This document shows, piece by piece, positions 30,991-39,482 of a DNA stretch of 40,269 bases (positions are counted from its first letter, which is position 1; the number at the start of each line of letters is the position of its first letter). Origin of the DNA: Pedobacter sp. UBA5917 (GTDB lineage Bacteria > Bacteroidota > Bacteroidia > Sphingobacteriales > Sphingobacteriaceae); assembly GCF_002432345.1 (NCBI RefSeq), contig NZ_DJDT01000264.1:1-40269 (forward strand), given 5' to 3'. The translations under genes were made by a program, and so were the position numbers. The notes under the pieces are model-generated. The model was given only the letters and a program-made list of their open reading frames with translations, had not been told where the DNA came from and did not search any database.

Positions 30991-31491
30991 CTACAAATGA
31001 TGCGGCCTACCATATTGATCCATTTTAACCTTTGCCTTATCTTCTTTGACCGCTAATTCAAAAATATAATCGTAATCATCATCGGTTAATTCTTCTTTTG
31101 GCCTTTTGCCACCAAGCGCTTCAATAATTTCGAGTACGGTATTAGAGTGGCCTGCCACAATAACCGTTTTACCTAAATAATTGGTTTTGATGCTATCAAC
31201 AAGCGATTTAATGTCTTTGTAATCAATTACCTTAGGGATTACCAATGAATCTAATGTTTGGTGGGTGCGTTTGGTAGGGGTTGCAAAAGCAGCATCAAAT
31301 TTTACCTTTTTTAAATATTTGGCCAGGTCTGCGGTACGTATTTTGCCTTCGTCGGATAGGTTGGGATTATTGTCCTGTGGGTTCGATTTATCTTTTTCGG
31401 CATGTCTAACAACCCAAACTGTTGTAGTTTGTGCAGAAATTGCATTGATAAAGAGCAGGCTTAATGAGAGGAATACGAACAGTTTTTTCAT
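30991..31491 (-). CDS. Secreted histidine-phosphatase-superfamily protein
   Basis: 166 residues with a signal peptide (MKKLFVFLSLSLLFINAISAQ). The phosphoglycerate-mutase-like catalytic motif VVRHAEKD contains Arg29 and His30; the second catalytic His lies in VIVAGHSNTVLEII, and an Arg in TPTKRTHQTLD. This small subfamily (RHAEK) includes SixA-like and periplasmic phosphatases; the substrate is unknown. Monocistronic on the minus strand, with convergent vanX-type gene downstream. Confidence 0.9.
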   Translation of the reverse strand: MKKLFVFLSLSLLFINAISAQTTTVWVVRHAEKDKSNPQDNNPNLSDEGKIRTADLAKYLKKVKFDAAFATPTKRTHQTLDSLVIPKVIDYKDIKSLVDSIKTNYLGKTVIVAGHSNTVLEIIEALGGKRPKEELTDDDYDYIFELAVKEDKAKVKMDQYGRPHHL

Positions 31492-31606
31492 ATCGGGGAT
31501 TATATCAACATTATTTAAAGATCGGTTACAAGCTAGGCATATTATCTAACTTATTGCCTATTGATGTTACAAATATTGAAAAATAGGATATTAAATAAAA
31601 ATACGG

Positions 31607-32857
31607 TTAGGGATCCATTGGTTCATCAAAATCAATCTGCAGCGATTTTGTGTTCACGAAAATTTCGAGGGCAGTTTCCGATAAACGTTTTCCGTTGTGG
31701 TATGGATCGTAACCAAGCTCATTAATGCAACGTTTATGCATGATTTCACTGATATAAAAACTCTGCGATTTTGTGGTTACTACCAAAACAGCTTTATCCA
31801 TGGGCATGCCGTACCTGAACATGATCCTTGCGGCGTTTCTTACATTGGTTGTGGTATGCCTGGCATGGGGTTCCATTAAAATGGCACTTTCAGGAATCTG
31901 TAATGTATTGATCAGAAATTTTTTCATTTCATAAGCCTCGCTGAATTTGGTTTTATAAGGATGCACCTTCCCGCCTGATACCATGATAAAGGGGGCTATC
32001 CCGTATTTATACTGTGCTGCGGCCAATCTGCAGCGGAGCATCCCGCCAGCACTTAATTCAACGCCATTTTCTTCCGGCCCTTCACCGGGAACAAGAATTA
32101 AGGGATATTTATATTTGGCAAAATCAGTTTTTTTAATCGCTAAAAATGCAGCTTTGTTAACTGTGGTAAGCATGGGCTCGTAATCGGCGGCATCGTTACG
32201 CTCATTAATTTCTAAAGCTACCAGTGCAAAATTTAAGCTGGGCTCAAAAAACAGACTATTTTTACTTTCTAAACTTAGGCTGGCGTTGGTATTTACCATT
32301 TCGGGATAAGCTTTATCCTTTACATTAAAGCTGATCGAATCAATATTAGGGTAATTGGGTTTGTTGCCCTCAACATAAACAGAAATGATGTGGTTTATTG
32401 CTTTTGCATCCTGAGCCCATGCTTTTTCGATCATTTCGTTGGGTGAAAGGGTATCGAATAAATTGTAGCAGCCAGAAGGGATAATGTGGTATAGCATCAA
32501 TAAATTGAGACCGGGTTCTTTTTTATATAGAAATGCTAACCTGTTTCCGATCTGTTCGATTTCCTGATCGGTAAATTTTAAAGCTGCAGTGTAACAGGTA
32601 ATATCTTGTTTACAGTTTTTGATGGCCTGGTTGATGTTGTCTTTCTTTGCTTTTAACAAACTGCTCAAAACTTCATCCTTTTGGAGGGCTTTCTTCACCT
32701 GTTCATCCTGTTGAAACAAGGTTAACAGATAAAAATTCTTGTATTGTACCGCATTATAAGTGGTGCGCAATACATAATCTTTTTTAACATTGGGTTGCTG
32801 CGCAAAGGCATTGATTGTAAATAAAAACAATGCAGCAATAATAAGTTTAGTTCTCAT
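31607..32857 (-). CDS. YdcF / DUF218 family secreted protein
   Basis: 416 residues with a signal peptide (MRTKLIIAALFLFTINAFAQ). The N-terminal half is helical and unassigned. The C-terminal half (about 240-400) is a DUF218/YdcF domain: LILVPGEGPEENG, MLRCRLAAAQYKYGIAPFIMVSGGKVHPY, SEAYEMKKFLINTLQIPESAILMEPHARHTTTNVRNAARIM and VTTKSQSFYIS. Family members such as SanA and ElyC affect envelope integrity and undecaprenyl-phosphate lipid metabolism in enterobacteria. An envelope role here is inference. A hairpin at 32893-32918 separates it from the PLP-enzyme gene upstream. Confidence 0.88.
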   Translation of the reverse strand: MRTKLIIAALFLFTINAFAQQPNVKKDYVLRTTYNAVQYKNFYLLTLFQQDEQVKKALQKDEVLSSLLKAKKDNINQAIKNCKQDITCYTAALKFTDQEIEQIGNRLAFLYKKEPGLNLLMLYHIIPSGCYNLFDTLSPNEMIEKAWAQDAKAINHIISVYVEGNKPNYPNIDSISFNVKDKAYPEMVNTNASLSLESKNSLFFEPSLNFALVALEINERNDAADYEPMLTTVNKAAFLAIKKTDFAKYKYPLILVPGEGPEENGVELSAGGMLRCRLAAAQYKYGIAPFIMVSGGKVHPYKTKFSEAYEMKKFLINTLQIPESAILMEPHARHTTTNVRNAARIMFRYGMPMDKAVLVVTTKSQSFYISEIMHKRCINELGYDPYHNGKRLSETALEIFVNTKSLQIDFDEPMDP

Positions 32858-32892
32858 GGATTCTAATTGAGGTAATATTACATAAGCAAAAT

Positions 32893-32918
32893 GCCGATAT
32901 TACGCGTGCAATATCGGC
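32893..32918 (-). terminator. Hairpin GCCGATATT / AATATCGGC, probable terminator
   Basis: Perfect 9-bp arms with an 8-base loop, 47 bases after the PLP-enzyme stop; on the minus strand it is followed by ATTTTG. The U tract is short, so termination may be partial. Confidence 0.6.
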
Positions 32919-32964
32919 AATTCGTATAAACTTGATGTTAATTAACACATCAGCCAATTTTTTG

Positions 32965-34014
32965 TTATTTACCGGTTTTCTTAATAGCAAGAATCAACTT
33001 ATCAATGTCCTCATCTGTGTGCCAGCTGCTCAGCACAATTCTGTTAATCGGTGCGCTATCGGGGTTGGGGTAAGGAAAAGAAGAAATTAATATTTTTTCC
33101 TTTAATAAACCAGCTGCCAGGTCGATATCCTGTGATAAAAATGCCGGAAATCCAGGTTCGTAACGCCACAATGTGCTTAAAGAGACGCTGAGTAAACTGA
33201 TATTATTTTGTAGCCTTTCCCAAGCCTTTTTATAGATTTTTTCGGCATGTATAAACGCAAAAAGACTGGCTGCTGACGGAGGTGAGGCACCGACAAAAAT
33301 ATTGGTGTTTTTAAGTTTGGAAATAATTGGACCGGAAGCCAAAATCAAGCCTGCATCAACTCCTAAAGCTTTTGCCATGGATGCAACCACTACACGTTCA
33401 ATATTTGCCTTTAATGGTAAGGAGCTAAAAGCACCCAATCCATTATTATTTACCCCGATACCGTGCGAATCATCAACAATTAAAATAATTTCTTTTTCAG
33501 GGTTTATTTTGGTTAAAAAGTTAAAATCATATACCTCCGGAAAAAGATTGTTCATGGAGTTGCAGATGAGCACCCATGTTTTTTCCTCCGAATTATTAAT
33601 CAATGCTATTGTTTTGCTTTTCCAGGTATCAAAATCCTCATTTTTTATCGTTTTATCAGTTAGCCATAAGGCCGGATGTGCGGTTGGGGCATAAATTACC
33701 TTGCCTAAAACTGATAAAGCTTTAATTGTAAGCTGGGCTGCCAGATACCCGCTTGATGTAATCAGGGCAGCTTCTGCGCCATATCGTGCGGCAGCTACTT
33801 TTTCAGCCTCATCGTAAGTGCCAAGCTGGATGTTGTTGGTGCGGCTTGTTCCGTTATTTAAGCCAAATTTTTTTATACCTTCTATATGTAAATCAATAAA
33901 ATCCTGATCCTGCGGAATACCTAAATAAGCTGTTCCGCCGAAATAAAGATATGATGTGCCACCGATGTTGATGGTATTCGAAAAAGGCTGATCAATCGAT
34001 TTAAAATCCGGCAT
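32965..34014 (-). CDS. Alpha-oxoamine-synthase-like PLP enzyme (AONS/KBL type)
   Basis: 349 residues of fold-type I aminotransferase, most like 8-amino-7-oxononanoate synthase and glycine C-acetyltransferase. Seen: a shortened N-terminus starting at YLYFGGTAYLGI, GTSRTNNIQLGTYDEAE, DDSHGIG (Asp182, His184) and the PLP lysine in ASMAKALGVDAG (Lys215). Family enzymes join an acyl-CoA to alanine, glycine or serine. The protein is about 40 residues shorter than typical AONS and has ATAHPALW-like loop differences, so biotin synthesis should not be assumed; no bio genes are nearby. Its ATG overlaps the dacB stop (TAATG), so it is coupled to a peptidoglycan carboxypeptidase. Confidence 0.88.
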   Translation of the reverse strand: MPDFKSIDQPFSNTINIGGTSYLYFGGTAYLGIPQDQDFIDLHIEGIKKFGLNNGTSRTNNIQLGTYDEAEKVAAARYGAEAALITSSGYLAAQLTIKALSVLGKVIYAPTAHPALWLTDKTIKNEDFDTWKSKTIALINNSEEKTWVLICNSMNNLFPEVYDFNFLTKINPEKEIILIVDDSHGIGVNNNGLGAFSSLPLKANIERVVVASMAKALGVDAGLILASGPIISKLKNTNIFVGASPPSAASLFAFIHAEKIYKKAWERLQNNISLLSVSLSTLWRYEPGFPAFLSQDIDLAAGLLKEKILISSFPYPNPDSAPINRIVLSSWHTDEDIDKLILAIKKTGK

Positions 34015-35342
34015 TAAAAATTATCATGTATATAGGTTACTATCCTTACCATTTCTGCACGTACCTCTGCTGTTGGTTTTACAAAATTGTTGTTCATGAA
34101 CGAATAGATATAGGTTTTCCCTTTTTTGGTGAGCACGTATCCGCTTTGGTTATGCACACCGCCCAATGAGCCTGTTTTGCCAAAAACAAATGGTTTGTCG
34201 GTTTTGGGGTAGGCACTTTTTAACGTACCGCTTTTCCCTCCGGCAGGTAGCATATCGAAAAGTTTTTCAGGGTTATTTACCAATTTATAGATAGAATCGA
34301 ACAGGTAAACATTATCCCTTGGCGTAAATAAATCCTGGCGCGATAACCCCGATCCATCTACCCATTTTACCTTATCCGGTAAAAAAGAAAGGTAATTTTT
34401 GGTAATGTGGTTGATGGCCTTTACTGTACTTAAGGTATCGCCGATCTGGTTTGAACATACCAGCAGCAAATGTTCGGCAATAAAATTATCGCTTGGCAAC
34501 ATCATGTGTTTTAAAACCGAATCGCGTTTGGCTCCTGATAGGGTTTTCGCATCTGCAGGAATCTTAAGATCGATCAGGCCAACCGGTTTATGCAGCGTAT
34601 CTGATAATACCTCAACAGTAACCTGTGCACTTGTTTTATATGGGTTTTGCTGATTATATCCAGGTTTTACGACAACAGCAGGATAATGGAAAGTATTGGT
34701 CAAAAAATCACGTGTTACCTGAAAATTTCCTGTGGTTTTTGTTGAATCAACCTTAAAGCAAGAAGCAAAAGCCCTGGGTTCGATATTGATTTTGTTTGGC
34801 CCTCCGTAAGTGGAGGTAACCATGTTATCCATAATAGGCATCTCGGTAATTTCAGGCTGGTAGTAATAATCGTAATCATCCCAGGCCCATCCATCGCCAA
34901 AAAAGGTACCCGAGTAACGCCCAGGGGCAAAGAAAAGTTTCTTTTCAGAAGATAACAGAAAATTATAGGCCGATTTATCTTTAACCGCAAACTGTAAAAA
35001 CGAAGGATCCCCGGTTCCCCAAAAAATCAACGAATCGTTCCTTTCGATATATTTTAATGCGGGCATTAAATCAGGCAACATTTTTAAGCTTGCATAAAAA
35101 GTATATAGTTTGGTATTAGATGCCGGTGTGAAATATTTATCGGCGTCCTTCTCAAAAAGCATTTTTTTATCTGCAGGGTTAAAAAGTGCAAAACCCACCT
35201 GGTATTGTTTGATTACCCGCGAATTTTTAAATTCTTTGGCCACTTTTCTTGAAACTACTTTGTTGCTGGAGCATGCCGTAAACAGACAAACCGATAAGGC
35301 CGAAATAATAAAAAGGAGATTTTGATTTTTTAATCCGAACAT
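34014..35342 (-). CDS. dacB: D-alanyl-D-alanine carboxypeptidase/endopeptidase (PBP4 type)
   Basis: 442 residues of the S13 family. It is a lipoprotein (lipobox FTAC, Cys24; no acidic residues follow, so probably periplasmic). The penicillin-binding motifs are complete: SNTK with nucleophile Ser75 and Lys78, SDN in LPSDNFIAEHLL, and KTGSLGG. It removes the terminal D-Ala of wall peptides and can cut cross-links. The released D-alanine and the neighbouring VanX-type dipeptidase make a wall-turnover theme plausible. It is divergent from the retropepsin gene, 51 bases away. Confidence 0.95.
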   Translation of the reverse strand: MFGLKNQNLLFIISALSVCLFTACSSNKVVSRKVAKEFKNSRVIKQYQVGFALFNPADKKMLFEKDADKYFTPASNTKLYTFYASLKMLPDLMPALKYIERNDSLIFWGTGDPSFLQFAVKDKSAYNFLLSSEKKLFFAPGRYSGTFFGDGWAWDDYDYYYQPEITEMPIMDNMVTSTYGGPNKINIEPRAFASCFKVDSTKTTGNFQVTRDFLTNTFHYPAVVVKPGYNQQNPYKTSAQVTVEVLSDTLHKPVGLIDLKIPADAKTLSGAKRDSVLKHMMLPSDNFIAEHLLLVCSNQIGDTLSTVKAINHITKNYLSFLPDKVKWVDGSGLSRQDLFTPRDNVYLFDSIYKLVNNPEKLFDMLPAGGKSGTLKSAYPKTDKPFVFGKTGSLGGVHNQSGYVLTKKGKTYIYSFMNNNFVKPTAEVRAEMVRIVTYIHDNF

Positions 35343-35393
35343 GTTCTAAATTTAGTGGACATAATTATCAACTAATTTATTAAATTTAGTTCA

Positions 35394-36641
35394 ATGTTAA
35401 CCAAATATAGTCCCGGTGTAATAATCTGTTTACGCAAACTAAGTATTTGCCTGGGCTTGGTATTTCTATTTTTTTCGGCTTCCGCACAGGAATTCTTTTT
35501 CAAAAGAAACCGGCAAAAGCAATCTATCACCTTTAAATGCATTAAAAACCTCATTGTCATCCCCGTTTATGTAGATGGGAAGGGGCCTTTCGATTTTGTG
35601 CTCGATACCGGTGTGGGGCCAATGATTATTACCGATCCGTCTATTATCGACTCATTAAACTTTAACCTGCTCCGTAAAATTAAGGTTTCGGGTTTGGGTA
35701 TTGAAACAGTAGAGGCTTACGTTTCCCAAAGCCTGGATGTAAGGGTAGGCAGTGCTACAATTGAGCACATCCCAACGGCCATTTTAAAAGAGGATCTTTT
35801 TAATTTATCAGGTCATTTGGGAATTAAAATTTATGGTTTGCTGGGTTATAGTTTTTTCAACAGTTTTATTGTTGATGTGCGCTATAACGAGAACAGGTTG
35901 ATTATTTATGATCACGATGCCAATGTTAAATACCGTGGCAAAAAAATTCCCATCGAAATTGAAAACCAAAAGCCTTATGTGGTAGCCAATGTTAAGCTTC
36001 CCGACAGCGGATCAATAAATGCCAGGTTTTTAATGGATACCGGGGCCAGCCATGCTTTATCGATGGAAATGCTCAACGGGAATGAATACCCCCTGCCCGA
36101 AAAAAAAATCAAGGCCAATTTAGGTATGAGCCTGAGCGGGCAGATTAAAGGTTATGTTGGCCGTGTTGCCAAAGTGGAGTTAGGTGGTTATGTTTTTAAC
36201 AATGTAGTTGCGGGTTTTCCCGATTTTAAAACCATTGCCGATAAGATCGACTTATCAAAACGGAACGGAAATATAGGGGCCGATCTGTTGCGGAAATTCA
36301 ATATCCAGTTCAACTACGAAGAAGGTTTTATTTATGTTAAACCTAATGGTTTCAGTAAAGTTCCTTTCGAACATGATATGGTGGGCATGGTAATCTATCT
36401 TGATCAGAAAGAATATAAAAGACTGATTATTGGTGAAATAGATGAAAATAGTCCAGCCGAAAAAGCAGGCCTTTGTCCTGATGACGAAATTATCGGGGTT
36501 AATTTTAAAGATGTAGACACTTATACCCTAAACGACCTTACCGAATTATTTAAATCGAAGGCCGATAGGAGCATCATTTTTGAGGTTTACAGAGATAAAC
36601 AGGTGTTTTTTAAGGTAGTAAGGCTCGAAAAAAGAATTTAA
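35394..36641 (+). CDS. Retropepsin-like aspartyl protease with C-terminal PDZ domain
   Basis: 415 residues. A signal or anchor segment lies at about 10-31 (ICLRKLSICLGLVFLFFSASAQ). Two aspartyl-protease half-sites are present on one chain: FDFVLDTGVGPMII (Asp71) and ARFLMDTGASHALS (Asp215), so the protein can form an active site without dimerising. Residues about 320-410 are a PDZ domain (GMVIYLDQKEYKRLIIGEIDENSPAEKAGL, EIIGVNFKDV). The pairing of retropepsin and PDZ is frequent in Bacteroidota; a role in periplasmic protein quality control or regulated proteolysis is inferred. Signal-peptide length leaves the start at 35394 slightly uncertain. Confidence 0.9.
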   Translation: MLTKYSPGVIICLRKLSICLGLVFLFFSASAQEFFFKRNRQKQSITFKCIKNLIVIPVYVDGKGPFDFVLDTGVGPMIITDPSIIDSLNFNLLRKIKVSGLGIETVEAYVSQSLDVRVGSATIEHIPTAILKEDLFNLSGHLGIKIYGLLGYSFFNSFIVDVRYNENRLIIYDHDANVKYRGKKIPIEIENQKPYVVANVKLPDSGSINARFLMDTGASHALSMEMLNGNEYPLPEKKIKANLGMSLSGQIKGYVGRVAKVELGGYVFNNVVAGFPDFKTIADKIDLSKRNGNIGADLLRKFNIQFNYEEGFIYVKPNGFSKVPFEHDMVGMVIYLDQKEYKRLIIGEIDENSPAEKAGLCPDDEIIGVNFKDVDTYTLNDLTELFKSKADRSIIFEVYRDKQVFFKVVRLEKRI

Positions 36642-36652
36642 AAAATAACTTT

Positions 36653-36682
36653 CTTGTTACAAAACAATTGCCTTGTAACAAG
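36653..36682. promoter_or_regulatory. Inverted repeat CTTGTTACAA-N10-TTGTAACAAG, possible operator
   Basis: Perfect 10-bp arms at 36653-36662 and 36673-36682, with centres 20 bases apart, about two helical turns. It precedes the metalloprotease gene by about 50 bases and follows the protease stop by 11. A hairpin terminator is less likely since the stem is AT-rich and no long U run follows. Confidence 0.5.
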
Positions 36683-36731
36683 ATTTTAACTTTAACCTCT
36701 TATTATCAAGCAAACTAACTTTTATATACAC

Positions 36732-39248
36732 ATGAAGAAAAACTTTAAGGTGCTTGCTTTGGCAGGTATCGTAGCGCTTGGTGTAGCCGGATCTGGTTCC
36801 GTATATGCACAAAAGAAATCAAAAACCACAAAAGGTGCGACTCCGGCAACACCTGCGGCGACTCCGGCTGCAGCGCCGAAAAAAGAGGGGATAAAACCAT
36901 TTTCGGAAGTAATTACCGCAAAAGCCAGAACTACAAATGGCTTGTTCAAAACACACAAAGTAGACGATAAATGGTATTTTGAGATACCTGATTCAATGAT
37001 CAACCGCGAAATGCTTGTGGTTACCCGTTTGGCAAAAGTGCCTGCAGGTGTTAAAGTTGGCAACCAGCAATATGGTGGCGAAGAATTAAACGAGCAGGTA
37101 TGGAAATGGGAGCGTAGGGGTAAACAGGTATTTATCCGCGTACCCAGTTATGCAACAAAAGCAAATCCGAATAGCGATATGTACGAATCAGTGCAGAACT
37201 CAAACCTTGCCCAGATTTTGGCCAGTTTCGAAATTAAAGCTTATAACAAGGATACCACAGGTGTGGTGATCGATGTAACCGATTTTTATAACGGCGATAT
37301 CATGGCCATCGGTGCTACCGACCAGATCCGTAAGGCCTATAAAGTAACCATGTACGATGCCACTCGTTCTTACATTGACACCGTAAAAACTTTTCCGATC
37401 AATATTGAGGTAAAAACCGCTAAAACTTACCGTGCAGCAGAATCGCCAACCGATAATAGCAATGCTGCAGTAACTTTCGAATTTAATACATCGATGCTTT
37501 TACTTCCAAAAACGCCTGTAAAAGCGAGGATTATGGATAACAGGGTGGGTTTCTTCGGGCAATCGCAGATTGATTATGGAAGCAATGCACAAAAAGCAGA
37601 GCGTACAGCTTATATCCACCGCTGGAACCTGGTACCGAAAGATACCAATGCCTACAAACGCGGCGAACTGGTAGAACCGGTAAAACCGATCGTAATTTAT
37701 ATCGATCCCGCAACACCAAAAAAATGGGTGCCGTTTTTAATCCAGGGGATTAATGATTGGCAGGTTGCATTTGAGGCAGCGGGTTTCAAAAATGCAATTA
37801 TTGGTAAAGAAGCACCAACCGCTCAGGAGGATCCACAGTTCAGTGTAGAAGATTCGAGATATTCGGTTGTACGCTATTTCGCATCTGATATCGCAAATGC
37901 TTACGGACCGCACATCAGCGATCCGCGTACCGGTCAGATTTTGGAAACACACATCGGTTGGTACCACAATGTTATGAACCTGTTGCGCAACTGGTATTTT
38001 GTACAAACAGCTGCAATTAATCCAGAAGTACGTAAAGCTAAATTTACCGATGCGCAAATGGGCGAATTGATCCGTTTTGTATCATCACACGAAATTGGCC
38101 ATACTTTAGGTTTACCGCACAACTTTGGTTCGAGCTATGCTTATCCGGTTGATTCGTTGCGTTCTAAATCATTTACCGATAAACATGGTACTGCACCATC
38201 AATTATGGATTATGCCCGTTTTAACTACATTGCACAACCAGGCGATGGTGTAACCAAACTTCACCCTCAAATTGGCGAGTACGATAAATGGTCGATAAAA
38301 TGGGGATATTCTTGGCTTCCTGGTGGCAAAACCGCTGAGCAGGAAAAAGAGGTGTTAGACCAATGGACCTTAAAAAACGCAGGTAATCCATTATATTTCT
38401 ATGGTCGCCAGGGAACTTCTTTAGATCCACGTTTACAGAGCGAAGATTTAGGTGATAATGCCATGAAAGCAAGTACTTATGGTATTGCCAACTTAAAACG
38501 CATTTTGCCTAACGTAGAAAAATGGACTTTCCAGAAAGGTAAAGATTATAGCGACTTAAAAGAGATTTATACTGAAATTGTTGGTCAGTTTAACCGTTAT
38601 ATGGGCCATGTGGCTACAAATGTTGGTGGTTTAAGCGAAAACTTTAAAACCTACGAACAAAGCGGACCGGTTTATGCCTACTTGCCTAAAGCGAAACAAA
38701 AAGAAGCAGTTACTTTCTTTAACCAGCAGTTATTTACTACGCCACTTTGGTTAATCAGCAACGAGCAGTTAAGTAAATTTGATAACGGTGTATTGTTGAA
38801 CCGTATTAAAGGTGTTCAAACCAATACCTTAGGAAATCTTTTGTCTGCTTCGCGCATTGCACGTTTATTGGATAACGAAACCAAAAATGGTGCAGCAAAA
38901 GCCTATACCTTACCAGAGTTATTTACCGATCTAAGATCGTCTGTTTTTGTTGCCGGAAGAGCTGATGCATTTAAACGCAATTTACAGCGTGCCTATGTTG
39001 ATCGTTTGCAGGATTTAATGACCAAAGAATCTGAACTTCCTCCTGGTTTCCCTGCAGAGTTTGCAGCTGGTTTTGGCTTAACACCAATCAACGTTGGTTT
39101 ATCCGATATCAGACCATTGGTTAGGGCAGAATTAAAAACCTTATTGGCTACTACCAAAGCTAGAGCTGCCGCAGGCGATGCCATTACCAAAGCACATTAC
39201 GAAGATTTAAGTATCCGCATTAAGGATATTTTAGATCCGAAGAAATAA
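36732..39248 (+). CDS. Zinc-dependent metalloprotease (DUF5117/DUF5118 type)
   Basis: 838 residues. A signal peptide (MKKNFKVLALAGIVALGVAGSGSVYAQ) is followed by a low-complexity Thr-Pro-Ala linker (TPATPAATPAAAPKK). The N-terminal domains resemble DUF5118 (SEVITAKARTTNGLFKTHKV) and DUF5117 (LLLPKTPVKARIMDNRVGFF). The protease core has HEIGHTLGLPHN with zinc ligands His453, His457, His463 and catalytic Glu454, and the met-turn SIMDYARFNY. The C-terminus (to IKDILDPKK) lacks a type 9 sorting domain. It is probably periplasmic or outer-membrane associated; its substrate is unknown. A terminator follows at 39367-39410. Confidence 0.94.
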   Translation: MKKNFKVLALAGIVALGVAGSGSVYAQKKSKTTKGATPATPAATPAAAPKKEGIKPFSEVITAKARTTNGLFKTHKVDDKWYFEIPDSMINREMLVVTRLAKVPAGVKVGNQQYGGEELNEQVWKWERRGKQVFIRVPSYATKANPNSDMYESVQNSNLAQILASFEIKAYNKDTTGVVIDVTDFYNGDIMAIGATDQIRKAYKVTMYDATRSYIDTVKTFPINIEVKTAKTYRAAESPTDNSNAAVTFEFNTSMLLLPKTPVKARIMDNRVGFFGQSQIDYGSNAQKAERTAYIHRWNLVPKDTNAYKRGELVEPVKPIVIYIDPATPKKWVPFLIQGINDWQVAFEAAGFKNAIIGKEAPTAQEDPQFSVEDSRYSVVRYFASDIANAYGPHISDPRTGQILETHIGWYHNVMNLLRNWYFVQTAAINPEVRKAKFTDAQMGELIRFVSSHEIGHTLGLPHNFGSSYAYPVDSLRSKSFTDKHGTAPSIMDYARFNYIAQPGDGVTKLHPQIGEYDKWSIKWGYSWLPGGKTAEQEKEVLDQWTLKNAGNPLYFYGRQGTSLDPRLQSEDLGDNAMKASTYGIANLKRILPNVEKWTFQKGKDYSDLKEIYTEIVGQFNRYMGHVATNVGGLSENFKTYEQSGPVYAYLPKAKQKEAVTFFNQQLFTTPLWLISNEQLSKFDNGVLLNRIKGVQTNTLGNLLSASRIARLLDNETKNGAAKAYTLPELFTDLRSSVFVAGRADAFKRNLQRAYVDRLQDLMTKESELPPGFPAEFAAGFGLTPINVGLSDIRPLVRAELKTLLATTKARAAAGDAITKAHYEDLSIRIKDILDPKK

Positions 39249-39269
39249 ATAATGAGTGAATTATAGAAT

Positions 39270-39365
39270 GATAAAATGAGAGAATGATTGAATGAATGAA
39301 TGGCAACATGGCTATTCATTCATTCAAAACCCAATCATTCACTAATTCAATTATTCATTCATTCA
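39270..39365. repeat. GAATGAATGA imperfect palindrome
   Basis: Tandem GAATGATTGAATGAATGAAT copies read into a small loop (GGCAACATGGC) and back out as ATTCATTCATTCAAAACC and AATCATTC, so the stretch can form a long hairpin. It is low complexity and intergenic. Confidence 0.55.
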
Positions 39366-39366
39366 A

Positions 39367-39410
39367 AAAAAGCGGAGCAGATCATTAAATTGATCGCTTC
39401 GCTTTTTTTT
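39367..39410 (+). terminator. Terminator after the metalloprotease gene
   Basis: AAAAGCGGAGC-A-GATCA pairs with TGATC-GCTTCGCTTTT with one bulged A and one G-U pair, followed by a run of eight T. The flanking A run lets it work on the minus strand as well. Confidence 0.82.
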
Positions 39411-39482
39411 GCTCTTTGTATAATTCTTGATGCTTTAAGTTAAACACACATCTGTTTTTTAATTTTATCGCAAAACTGCGTT

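Noticed and set aside
33302..33694. 130-codon plus-strand open frame
   Set aside because: Antisense to the PLP enzyme; no motif, no start context.
32965..34014. Biotin gene bioF
   Set aside because: The enzyme is shorter than typical AONS and no biotin genes are near; coupling to dacB argues for another role.
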